The notes under the pieces were generated by a model. That model was not told where the DNA came from. It was given only the letters and a program-made list of their open reading frames with translations, and ran no database searches. From an uncultured Lachnospiraceae bacterium (lineage in GTDB: Bacteria > Bacillota > Clostridia > Lachnospirales > Lachnospiraceae), in assembly GCA_910587155.1 (NCBI GenBank), contig CAJULA010000016.1, positions 25,024 through 89,023 on the forward strand: a stretch of DNA of 64,000 nt, written 5' to 3'. Each line of letters begins with the position of its first letter. Within the stretch, counting starts at the first letter, position 1. This document shows positions 24,793 through 32,013 of the stretch, piece after piece. The translations under genes were made by a program, and so were the position numbers.

Positions 24793-25758
24793 ATGAAGAA
24801 AAAGGCGGCAGCGTTTATGGCGGGAATTGTGCTGGGTCTTGCCTGTTTCCTGGGAGCAGGAAGCCAGGCGGCGGCACAGGAGGCGCCGGGCGCAGTAAAC
24901 GTGACCCCCTATACGGCGTATCTGTCCATGGCAGGCGATACGGATGTGTATATCATGCCGGGTACATCCTGGGCGGTGATCGGCAGGCTGTCAAAAGGGC
25001 AGCCTGCCATTGCCACCGGTAAGACGGATAACGGCTGGATCCAGATCTACTATATCGGGATGATCGGCTATGTTCCGGGAGATATCACACAGGCTTACAC
25101 GATTCCGGAGCCTACCATCTGGGGCAATATCGCTATAGAAGGGGATATTAAGATCAATGCGCTGGGTGACAGTATCACCTATGGAGACAAACTGAAAAAC
25201 AGGGAGCTTGCGTATCCCTATGTGGTCAGCGGCCTGACCGGGGCCGCTAAGCTGAACAATTACGGCTGGAACGGTTCCAGCGTGGCGGGGCCGCATCCTG
25301 ACCGGCTGATAGACCGGTATCCGGCCATGGATCCGGATGCCAATCTGATCCTTGTGCTGGGCGGCACCAATGATTACGGCGATTTCAACAAAGCGGGAAC
25401 ACCCGTGGGCGCCATGGGGGATCTGACACCGGACACCTTTTACGGTGGTCTGAACCTGCTGATGTGTGGTCTGCAGCAGAAATATCCGGACGGCGAGATC
25501 GTATTTATGACGCCGCTGCGTCGCGTGGGATATATGCGCAGAAATCAGAACGGCTACTACCTGAATCAGTATGTATTTGCCATACAGGATATGGCTGCAT
25601 TCTGGGGCATACGGGTCATAGATCTGTTTAATGAGCCGGAACTGGATTTTTCCAGCCGGCAGGCTGCCTACCTGGTAGACGGTCTCCATCCCAATTCTAC
25701 GGGGCATGCGCTGCTGGGCGCCTGTGTTTACCGCAGACTGTTTGAGAATCCTTATTGA
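24793..25758 (+). CDS. Secreted SGNH/GDSL hydrolase with SH3-like domain
   Basis: From ATG 24793 (GGAG at 24783; the ATG at 24781 touches its own Shine-Dalgarno sequence) the protein has 321 residues: signal peptide to about residue 30, a short SH3-like segment (about 40-100; MPGTSWAVIGRLSKGQPA, GWIQIYYIGMIGYVPGD), then an SGNH esterase fold. Catalytic S127 is in LGDSITYG, oxyanion N193 in LGGTNDYG, and D296 and H299 in DGLHPNSTG. Such enzymes remove acetyl or other acyl groups from glycans or peptidoglycan. The partner gene upstream encodes a GH-like protein. A terminator at 25793 closes the operon. Confidence 0.87.
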   Translation: MKKKAAAFMAGIVLGLACFLGAGSQAAAQEAPGAVNVTPYTAYLSMAGDTDVYIMPGTSWAVIGRLSKGQPAIATGKTDNGWIQIYYIGMIGYVPGDITQAYTIPEPTIWGNIAIEGDIKINALGDSITYGDKLKNRELAYPYVVSGLTGAAKLNNYGWNGSSVAGPHPDRLIDRYPAMDPDANLILVLGGTNDYGDFNKAGTPVGAMGDLTPDTFYGGLNLLMCGLQQKYPDGEIVFMTPLRRVGYMRRNQNGYYLNQYVFAIQDMAAFWGIRVIDLFNEPELDFSSRQAAYLVDGLHPNSTGHALLGACVYRRLFENPY

Positions 25759-25792
25759 ATTTTGCACGATTGAGGCATATATATGATGTTGA

Positions 25793-25840
25793 AAAAGACG
25801 GGAAGAAAGCGACTGCTTTCGGAACGTCTTTTTTGTTTTT
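25793..25840 (+). terminator. Intrinsic terminator after the SGNH hydrolase gene
   Basis: AAAAGACG (25793-25800) pairs with CGTCTTTT (25825-25832); inside it GAAAGC pairs with GCTTTC. A T-rich tail (TTGTTTTTTTTG) follows. Confidence 0.85.
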
Positions 25841-25875
25841 TTTGTCGTGTTTCATGCGCGTACTGCAAATATGTC

Positions 25876-25903
25876 TTGACATCTCAGGAATTTATAATAT
25901 AAT
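25876..25903 (+). promoter_or_regulatory. Promoter of the GntR-ABC operon
   Basis: TTGACA (25876-25881, perfect consensus) and TATAAT (25898-25903, perfect) have a 16-base spacer. A second TATAAT at 25893 is too close to the -35. The transcription start would fall inside the operator that follows. Confidence 0.85.
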
Positions 25904-25904
25904 A

Positions 25905-25929
25905 AGTGTATTAACATACATAGTACACT
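25905..25929 (+). promoter_or_regulatory. YtrA-type operator, AGTGTA-N13-TACACT
   Basis: AGTGTA (25905-25910) and TACACT (25924-25929) form a perfect inverted repeat with a 13-base spacer; one more A/T pair flanks each arm. This spacing and sequence match the operator I recall for B. subtilis YtrA (GntR family). It begins two bases after the -10 box, so binding would block transcription. The adjacent regulator is most likely its ligand. Confidence 0.85.
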
Positions 25930-25976
25930 TGGATGGCAGAGATGTCATCCATAGTCTGTAAAGAAAGGAGAGGGGT

Positions 25977-26345
25977 ATGATCATTCTGGATTATAAGGAT
26001 ACCAGGCCGATCTATGAGCAGGTCGTGGATAAACTGCAGAAGCTGATTATCAATGGCGTACTGGAGCCTGACAGCAGGATGCCGTCGGTGAGGAGTCTGG
26101 CAATGGAGCTTTGTATCAATCCCAATACGATACAGAAAGCCTATACGGAACTGGAACGAACCGGTTTTTTATATACCATTAAGGGAAGGGGCAATTTTGT
26201 TACGTATAATGAAGACCTGTATCTGCTGAAAAAGAAGGAATACAGGGACAAGATGGAGAAGCTGCTGACGGAGGCGGAGGAGATCGGTATTTCCAGGGAG
26301 AGCATGCTGGAAGAATTGAAGAAGGGGGAGCAGGGGAATGATTGA
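25977..26345 (+). CDS. GntR family regulator, YtrA type
   Basis: The 122-residue protein has the GntR winged helix: RPIYEQVVDKLQKLIINGVLEPDSRMPSVRSLA, then LCINPNTIQKAYTELERTGFLYTIKGRGNFV (about 10-75). The short C-terminal tail lacks an effector domain, as in the YtrA subfamily. YtrA in B. subtilis represses its own ABC transporter operon and responds to some cell-wall antibiotics. The operator upstream fits that mode. AAAGGAGAGGGG precedes ATG 25977, and its stop overlaps the ABC ATPase gene. Confidence 0.93.
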   Translation: MIILDYKDTRPIYEQVVDKLQKLIINGVLEPDSRMPSVRSLAMELCINPNTIQKAYTELERTGFLYTIKGRGNFVTYNEDLYLLKKKEYRDKMEKLLTEAEEIGISRESMLEELKKGEQGND

Positions 26346-27243
26346 AGTTCGTGATGTAAGCAAGTGTTTTGAAGATATCCGGGCAGTGGATCATGTCAAT
26401 ATCAATATCCGTGAGGACAGTGTGTTTGGCCTGATCGGGACGAACGGTGCGGGAAAGAGTACCGTGCTGCGTATGATCAGCGGTGTGATAAAGCCGGACG
26501 AGGGAGAGATCCTGATCGACGGCATCGTATCGTTTGATCATGTGGAGGCGAAAGAGAAGCTGTTTTTTATTGCTGATGAGCCATATTTTTTTGCCAACGC
26601 CACGCCGGAGGATATGGGAAGGTATTATGGCAGTGTGTTTCCTCAGTTTGATCTGCTGCATTATCACGAATATCTGGACAGTTTCGGTCTGGGAAGGAGA
26701 CGGAAGGTGGGGACATTTTCCAAGGGGATGAAGAAGCAGCTTGCGATTCTCTGCGGAATCTGCTCCAGGACAAAATATCTGTTCTGCGACGAGACTTTTG
26801 ACGGTCTTGACCCGGTGATGCGGCAGGGGATCAAAAGTCTGATGGCGAAAGAGATGGATGAGCGGGGGATGACGCCGATCATTGCGTCGCATAATCTGCG
26901 GGAGCTGGAAGATATCTGTGATCATGTCGGTCTGCTCCATCGGGGCGGGGTATTGCTTTCCAGAGATCTGGAGGAAATGAAGTGCAACATTCAGAAGATT
27001 CAGTGTGTACTGGAGGAAGGGACGCAGGAGGAAGAAGCGTTCAGGGGGCTGGATATTGTGAAGTCCGAGAAAAGGGGTTCCCTGTATACGCTTACGGTCA
27101 GGGGCAGCCGTGAGGAGGTTATCAACTATTTCGGAAGTATCCGGACCATTTTCTTCGAGGCGCTTCCGCTTTCCCTTGAGGAGATCTTTATCAGCGAAAC
27201 GGAGGTAGTGGGCTATGACATCAAAAAAATCATTCTTGGTTAA
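26338..27243 (+). CDS. ABC transporter ATP-binding protein
   Basis: The 301-residue ATPase has Walker A GTNGAGKSTVLR (about residues 35-46), a signature-like TFSKGMKKQLAILCGI, Walker B KYLFCDETFDGLDP and the switch His in IIASHNLRELED. The C-terminal 80 residues are accessory, as in ABC-2 type (CcmA/NatA) ATPases. The signature is a diverged FSKGM, which is common in this branch. It overlaps gntR by 8 bases and the permease gene by 29, so the three form one translational unit. Direction of transport cannot be read; export is likely for the type. Confidence 0.93.
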   Translation: MIEVRDVSKCFEDIRAVDHVNINIREDSVFGLIGTNGAGKSTVLRMISGVIKPDEGEILIDGIVSFDHVEAKEKLFFIADEPYFFANATPEDMGRYYGSVFPQFDLLHYHEYLDSFGLGRRRKVGTFSKGMKKQLAILCGICSRTKYLFCDETFDGLDPVMRQGIKSLMAKEMDERGMTPIIASHNLRELEDICDHVGLLHRGGVLLSRDLEEMKCNIQKIQCVLEEGTQEEEAFRGLDIVKSEKRGSLYTLTVRGSREEVINYFGSIRTIFFEALPLSLEEIFISETEVVGYDIKKIILG

Positions 27244-29458
27244 TATAAAGACAAATGTCAGAAGAAGAATCTGGCTGATTGTAATCATGTTTCTCGCTTT
27301 CTTTTTTTCCATGCCGGTGTATACGGCGATGACGCTCAGTATGGAAAAAATGTATATGGCAAATTTCCGGCAGGTGGATCTTTATCTGGGCAGGGTATTT
27401 GCCAGGGCTGTGGGACCGGGCGGCGGTAAGGCAATTTTTATCTCGCTGCTGGCGGTTATCGCGGCGATACAGGGATTTTCCTATATGTATCAGCGCAGGA
27501 AGCTGGATATGTACATGAGTATGCCGGTGACAAAAGGCAGACGCTTCGCTGCCATTTATCTGAATGGCTTTCTGGCGTATTTTCTGTCCTATCTGATTAA
27601 TATGCTGCTCAGCTTTTTCGTGGCGCAGGCTATGGGGGCCAATGCTTCCGTGGCTGTCGGAGAGGCCGGCTGCGCGCTGCTGGCCAATACGATCCTCTAT
27701 CTGGCAGTTTATCATATAGCCATCCTGGCAGTGATGCTCACGGGCAATCTGATCGTAACCGTGATGGGAACGGCGGTGCTGCTTTTTTATGACGGTATCC
27801 TCTATCTTCTTTTTATGGGATATATGGAAACTTTTTTCCACAGCTTTTATTATCGGACGGCACAGCAGTATGCCAGATTTATTATCTCGCCGGTGATTCG
27901 CTTTTTCCGTTTTATGGAAATCGTTTATGGCGGGAGTGACTTTTATGGGATGGACCGGACACTGCACTGGGAAAAGTTTCTTCCGGGTATCTGGCCGATT
28001 CTGCTGGTGGCCGTGATTGCGTTTGCACTTGCTTACTGGTGTTATACAAAAAAGCCTGCAGAAGTATGCGGAAAGGCCATGGCCTTTGTAAAAACGAAAG
28101 CTGTGATCAAAGTGCTGATTACGCTGGAGGCAGGTCTGGGCGGCGGTATTATCTTTTACGCTTTTTCCGGCAGCAGTCTGTTATTTTTTGTATTCGGGAT
28201 GCTGGCAGGCACGCTGCTCAGTCACGGGGTAATGGAAGTTATCTACGATTTTGATATCCGCAGTGTAAAAAACGGCTGGAAGTCTCTGCTTGTGGCGGGA
28301 GCATGTGTGGCGGTTGTTTTCTGTCTCTTCCGGTTTGACGTATTCGGGTATGACGATTATGTTCCCGATGCGGATGCTGTGGAAGATGTCGCCATGAAAT
28401 TTACGGACAGTTATACCAATTTTTATGATGAAAATCTGGACAGCATCGGGGAAGAGGCTTATATATTTGACGGGATGCATATGACCAATGTATTGCCGGT
28501 TCTGGAACTGGCAGAGGCCAGTATGGGGAACTGGGAAGCGATGAGTGAAAACGTGTCTCCTATGGTGGTAAATTCTGCCAGAAGGGAAGCAATGCGCCAG
28601 GAGGATGAGATCCCGGCTTACCGTTATGTGGCGGTACGGTATCATCTGAAAAACGGTAAAGATGTCTACCGGCAGTTCCCGGTGGCTTATCGGCAGCAGG
28701 TTTCCGTGCTGGATACGATCCTGAAGGATACGGAATATCAAAAGGGAGCTTATCTGGTCTATGACGAGCCTCTGATGGAACTCGGAGACCGGCTGGAGAT
28801 CTATTATGATAATGGCAGCGGCAGCAGACTTCAGGCTGCGCTGAGTATGGCGCAGCTGCAGCAGGCTTATGCAGAAGATCTGAAAGGCTTTTCCTATACG
28901 ACCATGCTCGAAGAACTGGTAAATGGCAGACTGATTCTGGAATGTATAGATAACGGTGTTTATGTCTATGCAAATCTGCCCGTCTATCCTTCTTTCTCGA
29001 AAACCATGGCGTTGCTGGAACAGAGTGGACTTGACACAGATGGCTATCTGAATCTCGGGGACGTGGAGCAGATTGTTATCAGAAACAATAATTCCGAGGC
29101 ATATGACAGGTATATCCAGGAGGCGGACTATACTTCCGATACGCGATTTGGGTATTCCAATTTTGCGGTGGAGGAGGCATTTTCTGACAGCAGAGAGATG
29201 GCAGAGATTGCAGAGGCACTCTATCCTGACAGTTTCCGCGAGTACTGGATGCCGGAAGAGGTGGTGGACGGAGAGTATTATGTGACGGTGATTTATACAA
29301 AGAAACAGGAGAATGCGGAAAGCTATTCCAGCAATTTTATGATGCTGGCGGATGAAATCCCAGACTTTGTAAAAGAGAAGACTACATACAAAGGAGACGG
29401 CAGTCCGACTAATTCCGCGCCCATTACCAATGCGGTGCCGGTACCGGCATATTATTGA
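27215..29458 (+). CDS. ABC-2 type permease with large C-terminal extracytoplasmic domain
   Basis: The 747-residue protein has an N-terminal membrane part: a helix at about 18-36, a MSMPVTKGRRFAAIYLNGF coupling-type segment (about 105-125) and several more helices to about residue 375. The final helix (about 355-370) is followed by some 370 residues rich in acidic and aromatic residues with no helix, likely outside the cell. I do not recognise this domain. It overlaps the ATPase gene, so it is its membrane partner. The large outer domain may sense or bind the compound handled by the transporter. Confidence 0.85.
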   Translation: MTSKKSFLVNIKTNVRRRIWLIVIMFLAFFFSMPVYTAMTLSMEKMYMANFRQVDLYLGRVFARAVGPGGGKAIFISLLAVIAAIQGFSYMYQRRKLDMYMSMPVTKGRRFAAIYLNGFLAYFLSYLINMLLSFFVAQAMGANASVAVGEAGCALLANTILYLAVYHIAILAVMLTGNLIVTVMGTAVLLFYDGILYLLFMGYMETFFHSFYYRTAQQYARFIISPVIRFFRFMEIVYGGSDFYGMDRTLHWEKFLPGIWPILLVAVIAFALAYWCYTKKPAEVCGKAMAFVKTKAVIKVLITLEAGLGGGIIFYAFSGSSLLFFVFGMLAGTLLSHGVMEVIYDFDIRSVKNGWKSLLVAGACVAVVFCLFRFDVFGYDDYVPDADAVEDVAMKFTDSYTNFYDENLDSIGEEAYIFDGMHMTNVLPVLELAEASMGNWEAMSENVSPMVVNSARREAMRQEDEIPAYRYVAVRYHLKNGKDVYRQFPVAYRQQVSVLDTILKDTEYQKGAYLVYDEPLMELGDRLEIYYDNGSGSRLQAALSMAQLQQAYAEDLKGFSYTTMLEELVNGRLILECIDNGVYVYANLPVYPSFSKTMALLEQSGLDTDGYLNLGDVEQIVIRNNNSEAYDRYIQEADYTSDTRFGYSNFAVEEAFSDSREMAEIAEALYPDSFREYWMPEEVVDGEYYVTVIYTKKQENAESYSSNFMMLADEIPDFVKEKTTYKGDGSPTNSAPITNAVPVPAYY

Positions 29459-29503
29459 TACCAAAACCAGAACAAAGAAAAGACAGAAAAAAGCGGGGAG
29501 CAG

Positions 29504-29528
29504 AGCAGGAGCGGCTTCCTGCTTTTTT
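29504..29528 (+). terminator. Intrinsic terminator of the GntR-ABC operon
   Basis: AGCAGGA (29504-29510) pairs with TCCTGCT (29517-29523) around GCGGCT, and a run of T follows. Confidence 0.88.
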
Positions 29529-29563
29529 GGTGTCAGGTAATATCAGTGGTGCCCTGCACAATA

Positions 29564-29581
29564 GCAACTGTAAACAGTTGC
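29564..29581 (+). promoter_or_regulatory. Candidate HicB operator, GCAACTG-TAAA-CAGTTGC
   Basis: A perfect 7-bp inverted repeat with a 4-base centre overlaps the -35 region of the hicAB promoter. HicB antitoxins with a ribbon-helix-helix tail usually repress their own operon at such sites, so this is the best candidate. Confidence 0.6.
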
Positions 29582-29606
29582 ATAATATCTCCTAAAATGG
29601 TATCTT
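29578..29606 (+). promoter_or_regulatory. Probable hicAB promoter
   Basis: TTGCAT (29578-29583) and TATCTT (29601-29606) with a 17-base spacer. The -10 box is weak. AGAGGAGAA precedes hicA. Confidence 0.55.
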
Positions 29607-29628
29607 GTGTATGTAGAGGAGAAATATC

Positions 29629-29880
29629 ATGAGTAAAAAGGATAAACTGATAGATAGATTATTGAAGAAACCAGGAGATTTTACTTTTGATGAGATGGAA
29701 GCTTTGCTGTCGTATTTCGGATATAGATTAAAACAAGGCGGAACAGGCTCAGTGGTGAAATTTATAAAAGATGGAAGTAATGAAGCGATAAATTTTCATA
29801 AGCCGCATCCGGACAAAATACTGAAGAGATATGTGTTAGATCAAGTAATAGAAAAGTTAAGAAAGGATCGTTTGTTATGA
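29629..29880 (+). CDS. hicA: HicA-type mRNA interferase toxin
   Basis: The 83-residue protein matches the HicA toxin variant that ends in an HxPHP motif: FDEMEALLSYFGYRLKQGGTG, then INFHKPHPDKILKRYVLDQV (about 54-73). HicA cuts mRNA and tmRNA. The usual GSH catalytic motif reads GTGS here, so the remaining conserved His residues are those in HKPHP; activity is likely but not certain. It overlaps hicB by ATGA. Codon use is more AT-rich than in neighbours, which suggests acquisition by transfer. Confidence 0.82.
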   Translation: MSKKDKLIDRLLKKPGDFTFDEMEALLSYFGYRLKQGGTGSVVKFIKDGSNEAINFHKPHPDKILKRYVLDQVIEKLRKDRLL

Positions 29881-30209
29881 GCAATTTGTTGTCATATAAG
29901 AATTACAACGGTACAGTAGAATATTCAAAAAAGGACGGTTGTCTTTTTGGAAAAGTAGTGGGAATAAAATCTTTGTTATCCTATGAGGGGGATTCTGTAC
30001 GGGAACTGGAACAGGATTTTCAGAATGTAATTGATGAATATTTAACAGATTGTAAGGAACGGAATGTGGAACCTGAGCAGCCATATAAGGGAACATTTAA
30101 TGTAAGAATCAGTCCGGAACTTCATCGGAATATTGCAGTCTACGCGATTGAACATGGGAAAAGTCTGAATGCTGCTGTTGAGGAAGCGATTGGAAATATG
30201 GTTGGATAA
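29877..30209 (+). CDS. hicB: HicB-type antitoxin
   Basis: The 110-residue protein has a degenerate RNase H-like N-terminal domain (YNGTVEYSKKDGCLFGKVVGI and DFQNVIDEYLTDCKE, about 8-65) that would bind and neutralise HicA. A C-terminal ribbon-helix-helix segment (FNVRISPELHRNIAVYAIEH, about 77-96, followed by GKSLNAAVEEAIGN) should bind DNA. It is translationally coupled to hicA. The order toxin-antitoxin and AT-rich composition are usual for this mobile module. Confidence 0.85.
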   Translation: MSNLLSYKNYNGTVEYSKKDGCLFGKVVGIKSLLSYEGDSVRELEQDFQNVIDEYLTDCKERNVEPEQPYKGTFNVRISPELHRNIAVYAIEHGKSLNAAVEEAIGNMVG

Positions 30210-30308
30210 CATGCATTGGATCCTGTTCTCACAGACCGGATAAAATGACCTGCACTGGATATACTGCTAACAAACGGTAACATCAAATACAGTTTTGGAG
30301 GTATGTTT

Positions 30309-31634
30309 ATGAAGCGTTATATGGAAATTACGGATGTGCATGGCAGGGAAATACTGGATTCCAGAGGCAATCCTACTGTGGAAGCGGAGGTGACGCTGAC
30401 AGACACAATCACGAAGGAGCGCTTTGGCGGCAGTGCGGCGGTGCCGTCGGGGGCAAGTACAGGGAAATTTGAGGCAGTGGAGCTGCGGGACGGAGAAGTG
30501 CGGTATTTTGGACTGGGCACGAGGAAGGCAGTGCACCATATCAATACGGAAATTAAAGAAAAGATACTGGGGCGCAATGGCTTAAATCAGCTGGAGATTG
30601 ATCACCTGATGCTGGAAGCGGACGGCACGGATAATAAAGGCCATCTGGGAGCCAATGCCATCCTGGCCGTCTCCATGGCGGTGGCAAGAGCGGCGGCGGC
30701 TTCCCTGCGGATTCCCCTGTATCAATATCTGGGCGGTGTCCATACAAAGCTGATGCCAGTGCCGATGATGAATATTTTAAACGGCGGCAAGCATGCGGCC
30801 AATACGGTCGATTTCCAGGAATTTATGATTATGCCGGTGAGCGCGGACAGCTTCCGCGAAGCGCTGCGTATCTGTGCGGAAATTTATCATAATCTGAAAA
30901 AGATTTTAGTCAGACAGGGACTGTCGACAGGGGTGGGAGATGAAGGCGGATTTGCGCCTGATCTGCCGGACGCGGCGGCTGTCCTTTCGCTGATCGTGGA
31001 GGCTATTGAGGCGGCCGGCTATCGGCCCGGGGATGAGATTAAGATTGCACTGGATGTGGCCAGCAGTGAATTATATAACGAAAAGACAGGAATGTATCAT
31101 TTTCCCGGAGAAAGCAGGTTGCGGGGCAGCGAGGTGGTCAGGGACACGCAGGAGATGATTTCCTATTATGAAGAACTGCTTGACCGCTTCCCCATTGCGT
31201 CTATTGAAGATGGTCTGGCCGAAGACGACTGGGACGGCTGGCAGGAGATGACCAGACGAATCGGCAAACGGGTGCAGCTTGTGGGAGACGATTTGTTTGT
31301 AACCAATACCAAACGTCTGGAAGCGGGGATCAAACTGGGCGTGGCCAATGCGATTCTGGTCAAAGTCAATCAGATCGGCAGTGTGTCGGAAGCGATGGAA
31401 GCCATTGAGATGGCCCATAAAAATGCGTACAGGGCTGTGATTTCCCATCGTTCCGGAGAGACGTCGGATACCTTTATTGCTGACCTGGCCGTGGCTGTCA
31501 ATGCGGGACAGATCAAGACCGGTGCGCCCTGTCGCAGCGATCGAGTGTCAAAATATAATCAGCTTCTGCGGATTGAAGAGGAGATTGGGCCGGATGCCCG
31601 TTATACCGGGCCTTTCCAGAAAACACAGGATTAG
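30309..31634 (+). CDS. eno: Enolase
   Basis: Enolase converts 2-phosphoglycerate to phosphoenolpyruvate. ATG 30309 lies 7 bases after GGAGG (30297-30301); ATG 30303 would be too close. The 441-residue protein has GREILDSRGNPTVEAEV, PSGASTGKFEAVELRD, the catalytic GDEGGFAPD (about 212), LDVASSELY, ASIEDGLAEDDWDGW, LVGDDLFVTN, the catalytic Lys in ILVKVNQIG and SHRSGETSDTFIADLAV. Full length with all active-site landmarks. It is a lone glycolytic gene; a possible -10 TATACT lies at 30260. Confidence 0.97.
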   Translation: MKRYMEITDVHGREILDSRGNPTVEAEVTLTDTITKERFGGSAAVPSGASTGKFEAVELRDGEVRYFGLGTRKAVHHINTEIKEKILGRNGLNQLEIDHLMLEADGTDNKGHLGANAILAVSMAVARAAAASLRIPLYQYLGGVHTKLMPVPMMNILNGGKHAANTVDFQEFMIMPVSADSFREALRICAEIYHNLKKILVRQGLSTGVGDEGGFAPDLPDAAAVLSLIVEAIEAAGYRPGDEIKIALDVASSELYNEKTGMYHFPGESRLRGSEVVRDTQEMISYYEELLDRFPIASIEDGLAEDDWDGWQEMTRRIGKRVQLVGDDLFVTNTKRLEAGIKLGVANAILVKVNQIGSVSEAMEAIEMAHKNAYRAVISHRSGETSDTFIADLAVAVNAGQIKTGAPCRSDRVSKYNQLLRIEEEIGPDARYTGPFQKTQD

Positions 31635-31662
31635 GGCATTGTGGAATTGTGTGGAAAAGGCC

Positions 31663-31691
31663 TTGCATTTTTTCCCTTTTTATGTTATACT
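31663..31691 (+). promoter_or_regulatory. Promoter of secG
   Basis: TTGCAT (31663-31668) and TATACT (31686-31691) have a 17-base spacer with a T-rich stretch inside. The ribosome site TTAGGAGGTG follows at about 31707. Confidence 0.72.
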
Positions 31692-31721
31692 TATGCTTGT
31701 TTGACATTAGGAGGTGTAAGA

Positions 31722-31961
31722 ATGAACGCCGTAAGAACGATACTTTTGATTGCATTTATCATTATTTCACTTATACTGGCAGCGCTTGTACTGATGCAGG
31801 AAGGGAAATCCGCGGGGCTGGGTGCCATCAGCGGGGCAGCGGAGACGTACTGGGGTAAGAACAAAGGCCGTTCCATGGAAGGGACACTGGTGAAGCTGAC
31901 CAAGATTCTGGCGGTTCTGTTTTTTATTCTGGCGGCAGTTTTGAACACACGTTTCATTTAA
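31722..31961 (+). CDS. secG: Preprotein translocase subunit SecG
   Basis: SecG supports protein export through SecYE. ATG 31722 follows TAGGAGGTG; the frame is open upstream but that part overlaps the promoter. The 79-residue protein has two membrane helices (about 4-24 and 55-75) joined by the family loop VLMQEGKSAGLGAISGAAET. secG-rnr-smpB-ssrA is a conserved Firmicute order. Confidence 0.93.
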   Translation: MNAVRTILLIAFIIISLILAALVLMQEGKSAGLGAISGAAETYWGKNKGRSMEGTLVKLTKILAVLFFILAAVLNTRFI

Positions 31962-31967
31962 GACTGG

Positions 31968-31996
31968 AAAACACTCTTGCGAAAGGGTGTTTTTTG
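31968..31996 (+). terminator. Terminator or attenuator between secG and rnr
   Basis: AAAACACTCTT (31968-31978) pairs with AAGGGTGTTTT (31983-31993), with one wobble, and ends in a T-run. The rnr start is only 20 bases further, so part of rnr transcription must either read through or come from elsewhere. Confidence 0.8.
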
Positions 31997-32013
31997 TTGT
32001 ATGAGGATATTTT

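Noticed and set aside
30303..30308. Upstream ATG of enolase
   Set aside because: It is one base from the Shine-Dalgarno sequence; ATG 30309 is correctly spaced.
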